Below, piece after piece: positions 34,607-45,445 of a stretch of DNA of 64,000 bases. Source of the stretch: Arachis hypogaea (lineage: Eukaryota; Streptophyta; Magnoliopsida; Fabales; Fabaceae); the NCBI RefSeq assembly GCF_003086295.3, contig NC_092054.1, positions 32,456,393-32,520,392 of the forward strand, read 5' to 3'. The notes under the pieces are model-generated. The model saw only the letters and a list, made by a program, of their open reading frames with translations. It had not been told where the DNA came from and searched no databases. Each line of letters begins with the position of its first letter. Positions within the stretch are counted from its first letter, which is position 1. Made by a program: the position numbers and the translations under genes.

Positions 34607-36022
34607 ATGTCGGATAAAGGAAAAGCTATAGCCACTACTTCCAAAAAGAGGAAGCGCTCCAAGACCTATACCCCCTCACCATATGCTAACTATGCCAAGA
34701 ACCCGCTAAATGAAGAAGACAAAGAAAATCAACTACTTCCATCCACTGATTCAACCAAATTCCCCAACCTCTACTGCGAGCTACGCTTCTCCAGTTATAA
34801 GAAGAAAAATATGAACATTGAGAAGAAGCTGAATCTTTCCAATGAAGTGAGGCGTGCCATAAACACCCGCATCTCGGAGTTGGGATTGGATTTCGTTGAT
34901 AGGGACCTAGGAAGGATTAACATCTCATGGGTTAAGGAGTTTTACTGTAACTTCTTCCGAGCGAACTTGGATTCAGTGCATGTAAGGGGTAGAGAGATTA
35001 TGATCACTGAGGATGCTATAGGGGATGCACTGCTTTGCAGAGTTGGTACCCCTGACACTTGTGCCTACCAGCAGGCAGAGGTAGCTATCCTCTCCATGAC
35101 TTTTGACTATGAGGCGCTTAAGCACGTGATTGCTACACCAGATGCTCCCTGGGTGATGGATTTGAACAACAAGAAGCCTAAGGGGATACTATATGCATAT
35201 CTGTCTAAGGAGGCTAGGACCTGGCAGCAGATATTTGCCCACTACGTCCTGCCTACCACTCACTTCTCAGAGATTCCGATGGATATGCTAATTCTGATTG
35301 GGTGTGTCATGGAAGGAAAATAGGTGTATTTCCCCTAGCTGATTAGGCATAGCATGTGGAGAGCTCATATTCGTGGCTTGCTACTGTTTCCTACATTGGT
35401 TACTAGTCTAGCTGAGCTAGCTGATGTCCCGTGGGAGGACGATGACGTGACACCACCACCCCCAGATGATGACGACAAGAAAGTTACTATTCCATGGGGT
35501 GGATGGGTGCACGAGAAGCCCCCGGCCAGACGTCGTTCTCGGGCTAGAGTGGTAGTTGAGGCAGCCAGACCCTCACCCTCCACAGTAGCAGCAAGACCCT
35601 CTTCCTCCACAGCAGCCGCAGCATCATTACCACCACCACCACTAACACCTGAGCCGACTTATCTGTTAGTGCAGCACCTTCTTCGCTTCATGGTGCGCTT
35701 CGAGCGTCGTGTCATACGACGTCTTGATCGCATAGACCAGGTGTTCGCATCACAGGGCATTGAGCTCCCTCCACTTCCAGACTTTCCCGCCTCTGACGAG
35801 CAGGATCAGGAGGAGGAGCATAGTAAGGAGCCAGCACAGCAAGAGGCACCACCAGAGACGCAGACCACCACTGAGGTCCAGCAGCCTCCTGAGGTCCAAC
35901 ATGACATTCCAGAGCCACAGCCAGTACCACCTCCAGTCCTACAGCCTGAGCATGAGCCACAACCTGGTGCGATTATTGACCCCCATCCGAGCTTCAGTAG
36001 TAGCCTCAAGGACGATGCTTGA
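34607..36022 (+). pseudogene. Element B ORF2: putative plant transposon protein (PF20167-like), broken
   Basis: One 472-codon frame from ATG 34607 to TGA 36020 is broken by TAG at 35321 and TAG shortly after (35336-35338). Residues 1-30 are basic (MSDKGKAIATTSKKRKRSK), like a nuclear signal. Then come FPNLYCELRF, INISWVKEFYCNFF, VRGREIMITEDAI, APWVMDLNN and IPMDMLILIGCVMEGK. After the stops the frame continues with an alanine/proline-rich linker, then LRFMVRFERRVIRRLDRID and an acidic, Pro/Gln-rich tail. The central block matches the putative plant transposon protein domain (Transposase_32) common in plant Ty3/gypsy elements. It occupies the env position. Function is unknown. Confidence 0.75.
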
Positions 36023-37680
36023 TTCTAAAGTGTGGGGAGGTCACCGTTCGTGACCGGTGTTTACATTTATGTGGTGAAATTTCAGACTTCTATTCCTATT
36101 CGCTACTACTTTATTTTGTTTTATTATGCACTTTATGTTTTAGATCATTTTGGGATTACTGTACATATTTGCTATTGTGGATACTCTTGTTTTGGTTGTT
36201 GCACACTTTTAGTATATATATATATATATATGTTTTGCATCTTAGTTGTTGATTGTGATTAGAAAATTTCTGGATTGCTAAAAATCTAGTCAACCCTTTT
36301 TATATAAGAAATATGTTTTGATTGAAAAAAAGGGTAAACTAGGAAATTTTTAAAATTTTCTAAATCACAACGTTGCATTAGAATAAGTTTAGTCAATATG
36401 ACGAAAATTTCCAAGAAACTCGTTTTTAGGGCACCACCCCAATTGGTTGAAAATTTTTTTTAGAACTCGCTTGAACTATATACTTGTGGATCATGTTTTG
36501 AGCAAAGAACACAAGCATGTGAGATTTGAGCCTAATTGTGTAGTTACATCATACATAACCACTTACTTCCATTCTTGTGTGCATTATTCTCTTCCTATGA
36601 TTGTAATCTTTGATTTGCTTGATTCTTTATGTCCATTATTTTGTGTATACATGCATTTATATTATTGAGGCCATTGTTCAATCAGCTCACTTACCCAAAT
36701 AGCCTACCTTTTATCTTCCATTGTTAGCCAATTTTGAGCCTATACTTAACCTAATTATTCTTAATTGCAGCACATTACAAGCCTAAGTCAAAAATAATAA
36801 ATGTCCTTAATTTGGATCTTTGATTAGCTTAGATTAGTGAGAGTGTTCATCAATTGATTTTGGGAAATTGGGAACATGGGGTAGAGATAAAAGTGTGGTT
36901 GTTGAAAAATTTTGGGAATTAGGTACACACTCATATATTAATCATGTGTAAACCATATGCATTAATATTCTTGTATATATTTTAGTTTGAAATAAAAAAA
37001 ATTTACATATAAAAGAAGGAAAAAGAAAAGCAATAAAAAGGGGACAAAATGCCCCAAAGTGAAATTCAATAAGAGTCAATGCATATGTGTGGTGATCAAA
37101 AAGAGAATACATGAGTATGTGTGAGAAAAGTGAAGAATGGGTAGTTAGGTTTGTTTAGAATTGTATAGGTTGTCATAGGTTAGGTGGGAAGTTTAAGTTA
37201 ATCAAAGATTCAAATCTCTAGCTCACTTAACCATATGCATCCTACCTTGACCCTAGCCCCATTACAACCTGCGGGAAAGACCTCATGATATTTGTATGCA
37301 TGCATAAATTAATTGTTGATTGTTAGATGAAAAAAAAATCTTGGAAAGCATGATTAGGGGAGAAATGAGTGAATCAACCCCATACACTTGAGTGACTAGA
37401 GCGGATACACATCCGGTGAGGGTTCGATCGCTCAATTACATGTTTCCACCAATGATCATCTTTTCTTGCAAGTTTGTGAACTCTTTCAATGATTCAATCC
37501 AATTGTGGTTTGCTTGATTGCTAATACCTTAGCCCTTGTGCTTGTATGCGTACTCTTGGAGGTTGATTTATTTTGACTAAGCCATTGCATCATGTAGATA
37601 GATTGCATTTAGTAGTTGCATTGAATAAATGTTAATACCCTTTTGCTTCTTCTTGATTTTAGCATGAGGACACGCTTAGT
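36023..37680 (+). other. Element B 3' non-coding region
   Basis: 1.66 kb of AT-rich DNA without genes. It holds the second polypurine tract and hairpin (36026-36055), an AT microsatellite at about 36215-36232 and GGGGACAAAATGCCCC (37040-37055). K, D and C have the same region. Confidence 0.7.
36026..36055 (+). other. Internal second polypurine tract plus hairpin, element B
   Basis: TAAAGTGTGGGGAGGT, almost the same as the true polypurine tract of D, lies 4 bp after the ORF2 stop. It runs into GGTCACCGTTCGTGACC, a perfect 6-bp hairpin. Confidence 0.75.
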
Positions 37681-37697
37681 TTAAGTGTGGGAAGATT
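37681..37697 (+). promoter_or_regulatory. Element B polypurine tract
   Basis: TTAAGTGTGGGAAGATT directly precedes the 3' LTR. Confidence 0.8.
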
Positions 37698-39200
37698 TGA
37701 TAAACCCCGATTTCGTGATTTATCTTGTGCTTATTTTGGGGGATTTTGTCACCTTTTCTCACATTTATTCAATGAAATAGCATGATTTTGTAATTCTTCC
37801 TTGAATTTTGCTTAAGTGTAAAAACATGCTTTTTAGGCCCTAAATTGGTGATTTTAATTCACTTTAATTCCATCGATGCCTTGATGTGTTTGATGAGAGA
37901 ATTCAGGTTCATAAGGAAAGTATTGGATGGAAGAAATGAGGAGAAAAGCATACAAAAAGGGAGAATGCATGAAGAAACAAAGATTGGGAATGCACCAAAG
38001 GACGCGCACACGCACCAGGCGCGCACGCGCAAAAGTGGTTTCGCCTATAGACGCGCACATGGCGCGCACGCGCCGATACTCTTACGTGGTCCACTTAAAG
38101 GCAAAACGCTGGGGGCGATTTCTGAGCTGCCCAGGGCCAAATCCAATTTGTTTCTGAGTGTATTTCATGCAGAATTGAAGTCTAAGCAAAGGGGAGCAAT
38201 TAGTTTAGCCAACATGAGCCTTTAGTTAGTTTTCTAGAGAGAGAAGCTCCCTCTTCTCTCTAGAATTAGGTTAGGATTAGGTTAGATTATCTTAATTTCA
38301 TGTTTGATTACTAGATCTCATCTTGTTTCTTTGATAATTTCTCATTTCTACATCTTGATTCTCTTAGTTTTTATGTTAATTTCCTATTTTGCTCTCTTTT
38401 GTGATGATGGCTCATGTTGGATTTGTTTACATTTAATGCAATTTTGATGTTGATGTCTCTTTAATTGATGAATTGAGTTGTGATCTCACTTTTCTTGCAA
38501 TTAACAGCGGTAGATTTTAGTATTCTTGCAAGTTATGATGTTGACTTTTATTGTATTCTAAGTGTTTGATGAAATGCTCTCTTTAGTTCTTGAGTAGTTT
38601 TGTCAACTCTTGGTCTAAGCCAAGGGACTTGAGTGATCTTGAGTTTTTTTGGATATAATGGATTTGGTGATTTGAGAACCCTGGGTGATCAATTTGAAGC
38701 CCATTGACGCTAACCCACTACTAAGCCAATTAGTAAGTGGGTTAGGACTTAAGGGTGGATGTGATCAAGCCTATTTGACATACTTCAAGTCTAGGAGTAA
38801 ATGTTACGTACTTAAGGCTTCGAGAAGTAAACTTAATGGGTTGGCCTCTCATAATTGTCAATAATTGGTTTGTTAACTAGGATGGTAATCTCAAGTACCC
38901 AAGTCTTAGCCAAGAGTTCTTTATTTGGCTTTCTTTACTTACCCAGTCAGTTTACTTTCTTGCCATCTCATAAACAAAAACCCCTTTTACCCCATCATAG
39001 CCAATACGCATGCATTTCATTGTTTCCTAGGGAGACGACCCGGAGTCCAAATACTCTGGTTAATTTTCATTGGGGTGCGTTATTTGTGACATAAAACCCA
39101 TATCTTAATTTGATTGCGAGGATTGTCTGTTAGTTTGGAGCTATACTTACAACGCTAATACTTTGTGAAATCCCTTATCGACGATAATCCGAGCATGTCA
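37698..39200 (+). repeat. Element B 3' LTR
   Basis: 1503 bp, ends GAGCATGTCA. Very close to the 5' LTR except for a shorter CpG array (38000-38080), where about 39 bp between GCGCAC and GCGCGCAC are missing. The 3' hairpin is at 39039-39059. Confidence 0.93.
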
Positions 39201-40230
39201 CATACCCATACCAATTAAACCCTCAACACTATGATCAACCTTACTCACAAGCCACATCACATTATTATCAAACATCTCCACATGAGCCTAACCTATACCC
39301 ACCATACCATCAACCTTATGTACCTTATGAACAACCTTATGAACCACACATAGAACTACCACAATTCCAACATCAATATCGCACACCACCTTAATACTCT
39401 CATCAATACCAACCACCTTCAACATATGAGGACCCTCTCCCACATGATGAACCTTCTTTTTCCCCACAACCATCAACGGAGGAAGTATTTCAATTCTTCC
39501 TTCAAGAGCAAGAAGAGTACCAAAAGAGGCAAGACAACATCATGGCTACCTTAGCCAGAGTCCTATCCCATTTAGCCTCCCTACACTCTCCTAACAATTC
39601 AAGCACTTCCATGAATGAAAGTGAAGAACCTAATCCAAGTGAAGCATGTGGATTGGAGGAGAGCTTGGAACAACAAGGGAAAGAAGGGAAATTGAAGCAT
39701 GAGTTGCAAGTGGAGAAGGTTGAATTCAAGGAATTAAAGAAGTGGTTGAAGAATTTGAAGAGATAGAGATCATACAATAAGAGAAAGAAGAATTGAAACC
39801 CACATTGCCAAAGCTATTTGAAGTTTCTTCTCTTAAGTCACTATCTCCTCCTTAATTTAAGTGGGTAACATCCTTAACCTTGAGCTTTATTATTCCACTT
39901 GAATATGGTTTGATTGAAAATGATAGTCAACTTAGGAATATTTGTGGATTGGGAAATAAAGGAAAATTAAGTAGTGGTTAAAAACATGATCCTAGGTTCA
40001 TAAAAGTTGAATCTTTAAAATTTTGCTTGAATGGTTGGTGTAATTCTCAAGTAAGTAGATCTTGGAGGATGTTTGAATGCTTGAGTGAGAGTTCTAGATG
40101 CTTGCCACCCGTATGGAATCACATGGATCAACAAGAAGATCGGGTGTACCAAATTTGGGATCCCGGAGGCCATTGTAGATGCAAACATTGGTGGGGATTC
40201 AAGGAAGAATTCAAGCAGAAGCCACCATAG

Positions 40231-40680
40231 CCAAGGGCATCTCCCATTTGTCTAACTTAAAGACAATAAATGAAAGTGCTAGGTGAGAGACACCCCAGCA
40301 TGGTAACACCTTTCTAATCCTCTCTTTGCATATAGTTTTAATTCATTGCATTTTGTTTCTTGTAGATAGCTTATGTTTAGTTTAATTTCAAGCTAAGTTA
40401 GGTTAAATTTTAGTTTGAATAGTTGTGCAATGTTTGATGTTTTGGGGTTAAAACCCTTTTGTTGAGCTCAAGTTTGGTGCCTTAGAGCTCTAAAAATTTT
40501 TTGGAAAAAACAGAGCATGTGCGCACGCACACTTACCCAATTTTTTCTCCTGTGCGCATGCACCCGACTGTGCGTACGCACACATACCCTAATTTCTGCA
40601 CCTTGTGCGCATGCACCCCTGTGTGCGTACGCACACCCCTTTGCACAGCCCTGTTCAGAGCGCTCGCACGCCTTGGGCGT
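40231..40680 (+). repeat. Element A: post-ORF1 hairpin region and GTGCGCAC array
   Basis: After the ORF1 stop comes the degenerate hairpin GGTGAGAGACACCCCAGC (40282-40299), then TGTGCGCACGCAC, TGTGCGCATGCACC and TGTGCGTACGCACAC repeated at about 40515-40645. This matches the array position in B. Confidence 0.75.
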
Positions 40681-41561
40681 TGGTGCGGTATTTTATAACC
40701 CACAACTTACCGGTAAGTGCACCGGATCGTACCAAGTAATACCTTACGTGAGTAAGGGTCGATCCCATGAGGATTGATGGACTAAGCAACAATAGTGTTT
40801 GATAGGCTTAGTTAGACAAACAGAAAATAGTGTTTGGAAGTTCAAAAGCATTAACAGTAAATTTGGAATATTAAAGACAGGTAGATAAATAAGTTGGGAA
40901 TAAAATATGGAGAAGATAGTTAAGGCTTCAGAGTTATCTATTCTTCCAGATTGATTTTTCTTACTAACTATTTTAATCATGCAAGATTTAATTCATGGCA
41001 AACTATATGTGACTAGACCCTAATTCCTTAGACCTTCCTAGTCTCCTCTAAAATTCATCAACTGCCAATTCCTTGGTCAATTAATTCTAATTAGAAGGTG
41101 AAGTTCAAATTCCAGTTTATATGCCACAAAAATCCTAATTATCCAAAAATAAGGAGATTATATGTCACGTATCCCGTTAAATACAAATAATTAGAAATTT
41201 AGGATAATATGTTTTCAAGCTGTTGTTCAAGTAAAGAGCTTTTCCAAGTTTCACAAGAACTCAATTAGAACATGGGTCATACTTCCGTTTCACCCATATT
41301 CATAAAATAAAGAGCGAAAACAATTATTGAAATATAAATCAAAACATGGATTAAATTAGAAAGAGCAACTGAATCAATCCATACAATAGACAGAGCTCCT
41401 AACCTTAACAATGGAGGATTAGTTGCTCATGATTCAAAGAGAAAATAAGGATTGTCAAAATGTACAGTGTTCCAATCTGATGGCATCTAAGTTCTTATTT
41501 ATAACTAATCCTAATAAATTTAAAATCTAATTATCTAAAATTAAAAATAATATCTTTTCCT
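40681..41561 (-). mobile_element. Partial inverted LTR (TGATGCGTGAGC family)
   Basis: The plus strand starts TGGTGCGGTATTTTATAACC, the inverse of the LTR end ACCGCACCA. It runs parallel to the inverse of 21617-22497, including the hairpin CTTACGTGAGTAAG (40743-40756). At 41561 it is cut by element G. The missing U3 part is not seen before the window end. Confidence 0.8.
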
Positions 41562-42819
41562 TGATGCCAGGGCATCTTGGCTAGTTTTACTAGCCATTTT
41601 TTGTATGCTTTAGGTTGGTTTCATGCATTTTCTTAGGAAATAAGCAAGTATTTGGTTGAAAATGCATTCATACCTTGATTTAAGTAAACATTGTGAATTT
41701 TGAATGATTTCATGAGAATTATGCATGAATTGAATGATAAAATGGATGATGCATAATCTCATGATTAAGAGCAAGACTTTGATGCACTTTGTTTGATTGA
41801 TTTCAGGTAACAAGAAGCAGAGAAGAGCTACGTTAGTAGCTACGTTAGTGCCACTAACGTGGCCACTAACGTGGAGGAAAAGAGAAGCCCCAACGTTAGT
41901 GAGAAAGTTAATGGCATTAACTTTGAAGAAGGAGAGCATGGAACGTTAGTGGTAAAAGTAAACACCACTAACGTTAGCGAAGGGCAAGAAGACCCACGTT
42001 AATTTCCACGTTAGTTACATTAACGTGGGAACTAACGTGGAAGGAAAGGGAAACTCCAACGTTAGTGGAAAAAGTGAACGCCACTAACGTTTGTGAAGCC
42101 AAGAACACCCACGTTAGTGCCACTAACGTGGGCATTAACGTGGAAGAAAGGAGGCAGCTGTGAACGTTAGTGGAAAAAGTGAACGCCACTAACGTTTGCG
42201 AAGCAAAGAAGGCCTACGTTAGTGGCCACGTTAGTTACACTAATGTGGACACTAACGTGGGCAAAAATCTCACTCAGCAGCCTGACCATGCCCTCTTCAA
42301 ATAAGAATAACTTGAGCTACATAGCTCTAAATGAGGTGATTTCAGTGGCATTGGAAAGTAGGATTCCAGATCTTTCCAAGCATATATGGCACTACATGAT
42401 GGACACTAAATTTAAGGGAGAAAACCTGCCCTGAAAGTGCAAAGATGAACACGGTATCAACCTGTAGTAAGGCCAGCTGACCTCTTCACCTTCCAAGAAG
42501 TGTAACTCGAGTTGTAGAGCTCCAAATGATGCGCTTCCAAAGGCTATGGAAAGTAGACATCCATGGCTTTCTAATAATATATAATAGTATGGGATGGACA
42601 TTAAGTTTGAGCTCCAGAACCTGTAAATATTAATCCCCTGAACGCTAACGTTATTAGCACTCACTTTTGCCAATAACGCCAGTGACTGTGCCGGCGACCC
42701 TATCCCTTTCAAAGGAGCATAACTTGAGTTACAGAGGTCCAATTGAGGTTATTCTAGTTGCGTTAGAAAGCTGACATTTAGAGCTTTCCAACAATATATA
42801 ATAGTCTATAGTGGGCATC
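41562..42819 (+). mobile_element. Element G: partial LTR with ACGTTAGTG array and three stem-loop modules
   Basis: Starts TGATGCCAGGGCATCTTGG. It contains a dense array of CGTTAGTG/CACTAACG (41829-42260) and three copies of the 110-bp stem-loop module (about 42283-42410, 42475-42605, 42700-42815). No ORF is credible. Element C cuts it at about 42820. I assign it as an LTR from its TGATG start and its shared modules; its end is outside the window. Confidence 0.6.
41829..42260. repeat. ACGTTAGTG / CACTAACGT palindromic array
   Basis: About 20 copies of CGTTAGTG or CACTAACG lie within 430 bp, often as facing pairs such as ACGTTAGTGCCACTAACGT (41842-41860), in four blocks separated by purine-rich spacers such as GGAAGGAAAGGG. 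Confidence 0.92.
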
Positions 42820-43837
42820 TGAAAGAGCTAGAGATCGATGGTTTAGAGGTCATAGTAAACTCTCGTTGTAAGTATAGTTACTAAACTAAGAAATCAACCT
42901 TTCTTGCAAACGTTTTGGTTGTCACAAGTAACAAACCCCTAAATAAATTGATAACTGAAGTATTCAAACCTCGGTTCGTCTTCTCAAGGAACTGCAGGAA
43001 AGTATGTTCTTATTATTGGTTATAGAGATTGTAAATTGGGGTTTTGAGAATGAGGAGGGAATGATTTAATTAGCAAATAAAGTAAATGAAGAACAAGTAA
43101 TTTAAATGGCAAGTAAAATAAATAAATGACTGTAAATAAACTTTTGGCAAGGTATGAGAAATTAGAGGTCCTATCCTAGCTATCCTTATCAATGATGATG
43201 AGAATCGAATCTTAATTCCACTTTGTTAACCTTTACCAAGATAAAGGAAGGTCAAGGGGTTAATTGGTTTGATCTTCGAATCCTATTTATTTCCTAAGAA
43301 AAGATTGAGATTATTGAAGTTCATTTAATTAACAAGATAACAATTATCATTCATGTTTGAGTTTGATAACTCCTGAGTTACTGATTTCTTAACCAAGACC
43401 AAAAAGGAGAGAAATAAATCTACTGGAATAAAAATGCCTTCATATGGGAATAACAATAATGTAAATAAAAGAAAGCAATACTAAACTGAAATACCTCAAA
43501 TAACATTAATTCAAAAGAGTAATCTGTAACATGGAAGAATTCATAAATCAAATTGCAAAAGTAAATAAAAAGGGAATATTGAACCTGATAAAAATATAAT
43601 CCTGAAAGCGAATAAAATCCTAATTCTAAATCCTAATCCTAAAGAGATAAGAGAGAGGAGAGAACCTCTCTCTAAACTAAATCTAAACCATGAAAACTAA
43701 ACTAAAGTGGTCTCCTGTCTGAATGGATGCATTCCCCCACTTCATAACCTCTGGTCTATGCTTTCTGGACTTGGATTTGGGCCAAAAAGGGCTTCAGAAT
43801 TCGCTGGGAGCGTTTTCTGCAATTTCTGGTGCGTGGC
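42820..43837 (-). repeat. Element C 3' LTR, distal part (split by element D)
   Basis: Minus-strand LTR sequence. With 57422-57913 it makes about 1510 bp, the normal size for this family. It contains the GAGAGA hairpin (about 43650-43675) and the end GATCTCTAGCTCTTTCA. The left border is inferred from the TG at 42820 and the summed length. Confidence 0.8.
43833..43837. repeat. Target site duplication GTGGC (left) of element D
   Basis: GTGGC lies directly before the D 5' LTR and again at 57417-57421 after its 3' LTR. Confidence 0.95.
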
Positions 43838-45330
43838 TGATAAACCACTATTTTATGGTTTATATTGTGTTTAATTGTGTGGTTTTAGCATGATCCCTAC
43901 CCACTTATTCATTAATTTAGCATGCATTTATATTTCCTTTCTGAAATTATTACATGATTGAAAACTGCTTCCTAAAGACTTTTAATTATGCATTTTAATT
44001 CTCCTTTATTCCATTCGATGCCGTGATCTGTGTGTTAAGCGTTTCAAGCTTTATAGGGCAGGAATGAGTTGGAGATTAGAAAGGAAGCTAGCAAAATGGA
44101 AGGAACACAAGAAATTGAGGAGATAACCAGTGAGAAGTGACGCGGCCGTATGGCTCACGCGACCGCGTGGAAGAGGAGAAATCGCAGTGACGCGGCCGCA
44201 TGACTCATGCGACCGCGCGGATTGGAAAAGCACAAGCGACGCGGAGGCGTGGACGACGCGAACGTGTGGCAGGGAAAAACGCGAATGATGCGTCCGCATG
44301 GATGACGCGATCGCGTGACATGCGCGATCTGCATAATCTGCAGAATTCGCTGGGGGCGATTTTGGACCCTATTTTGACCCAGTTTTCGGCCCAGAACAGT
44401 AGACTAGAGCCAGAGAACATGCAGAAACCAAGGATATCATTCATTCTACACAGTTTTAGTTTTAGATCTAGTTTTTACTCCTCCCCTAGGTTTTCTCTCT
44501 AGACATTCATAGTTCTTAGGATTTACTTTTCGATTGCTCTTTGCATTGGGACACTGAAAAGAGTTATTACCTCATCAAGACTTCGTCATTCTAGTTCGTT
44601 TTCTTTACTTGGCTTACTCTTCCATGTTCTTTGCTTTGTTTAATTTTACCATTGGAATATCTTTTTGGATTATTTAATATAAGGATTATCTTTATTTTTA
44701 ATTAATTATTTTAATTTTTATTTACAATGTCTTTCTTTAATTCCTTTTCATATGCTATGAATTTTACATTCACAATGAGCGAGTAGTTCCCTAACTTGAT
44801 GGGGAGTTGATTGAAGGGAACCCTTGAGTTGGAAAGCTTAAAAGAAAGATTGTAATTGGGTTTATGGTTGGATTGCCTTCTAGTCACTAACACCAATCTC
44901 TTTTAATTAAGTGGATTGCAACTTGTGAACAGACGTAGCATTCCAACTTGTTTGACTTTCCCTTACCTAGTAAAGGATAACTAAACAGGACAACTTTTAA
45001 TTGTCAATTAATCTTGAGAGTATTCCAACAATAATAGGGATTCCAACTAATCAACTCCCACTCAAGGATTTTATTTACATTATTCAAATTCTCCAATTTA
45101 ATTTCCTGCTTACTCAATTCAAACCTTTTTTGAAAACCTCTGATTAATAAAATAGCACACTTTTTTGTAACTCGTTGGGAGACGACCTGGGATTCATACT
45201 CCCATTATTTTAATTTTAAATTTCTGTGACACCTTTCTAAATTGATAAGTGGATTTCTGGCGAGTTAAGAACTATACTTGCAACGTATATATTTTAACAA
45301 TTTCTAATTTGCCAATTTCTGCCTACATCA
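43838..45330 (+). repeat. Element D 5' LTR
   Basis: Starts TGATAAACCACTATTTTATG and ends GCCTACATCA. CpG array 44139-44325, GGGGGCGATTTTGG box at 44352, 3' hairpin at 45186-45205. Confidence 0.95.
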
Positions 45331-45335
45331 ATTTT

Positions 45336-45352
45336 TGGCGCCGTTGCCGGGG
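45336..45352 (+). promoter_or_regulatory. Element D primer binding site (tRNA-Asp type)
   Basis: TGGCGCCGTTGCCGGGG lies 6 bp inside the LTR, complementary to the tRNA-Asp 3' end. Confidence 0.92.
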
Positions 45353-45445
45353 AGTTGCAATAGAGTGCTAAAGTTATTAATTAGAATTTATTTATTCGCA
45401 TTTTATTTTATTTTGCTACTATGAGCTGCATGTTTCTTTCGTCAA

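Larger units (their letters stand above)
28515..39200 (+). mobile_element. Element B: complete non-autonomous LTR retrotransposon, 10.7 kb
   Basis: LTRs at 28515-30046 and 37698-39200, duplication CATAC. Internal order: primer site, ORF1 with two in-frame TGA codons, a post-stop hairpin, a CpG palindrome array, a CT-rich leader, a T-rich intron-like stretch, ORF2 (broken by two TAG), a second polypurine tract plus hairpin, 1.6 kb of AT-rich DNA, and the real polypurine tract. No protease, reverse transcriptase or integrase is present, so it relied on another element. Element D has the same layout with gag-pol in place of ORF1. Confidence 0.93.
28329..40230 (+). pseudogene. Element A ORF1 (Pro/Gln/Tyr-rich, conserved C-terminal domain), interrupted by element B
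   Basis: Coding segments are 28329-28514 and 39206-40230. The start MNSHPFGLEFGCYG matches MNSHPFGYECSS of element B. A Tyr/Pro/Gln/His-rich region follows, then a Glu-rich likely coiled coil (QEEYQKRQDNIMATLARV), then a C-terminal domain with WVTSLTLSFIIPLEYGLI, LRNICG, IWDPGG and WWGFKEEFKQKPP. The last block corresponds to WRFKDGYKHKPP in B and WWRFLDEFKHKPP in C. Lesions are a TAA in the Gln-rich part, a TAG at 39764-39766, a frameshift before about 39850 and a stop after KLSSG. I do not recognise the family. It lies where gag would be, but there is no zinc knuckle. Confidence 0.7.
26611..40680 (+). mobile_element. Element A: non-autonomous LTR element containing element B
   Basis: The 5' LTR is 26611-28155. 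The internal region begins with a decayed primer site and ORF1, is split by element B (28515-39200), and continues to a GTGCGCAC array at 40510-40660, where an inverted LTR interrupts it at 40681. The ORF1 frame reads straight across the B insertion once one CATAC copy is removed. No pol is present. The 3' part must lie beyond the nested elements, outside this window. Confidence 0.85.

Noticed and set aside
40501..40777. His/Cys/Thr-rich overlapping frames (RTHTYP repeats)
   Set aside because: Translation of the GTGCGCAC array of element A into the neighbouring inverted LTR.
41829..42260. CRISPR-like array of short repeats
   Set aside because: Units are both-strand palindromes with variable spacing in a plant LTR; no repeat-spacer regularity and no cas genes.
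45336..45352. Possible tRNA-Asp gene piece
   Set aside because: Only the 17-bp primer-site complement is present, next to an LTR end; there is no cloverleaf around it.
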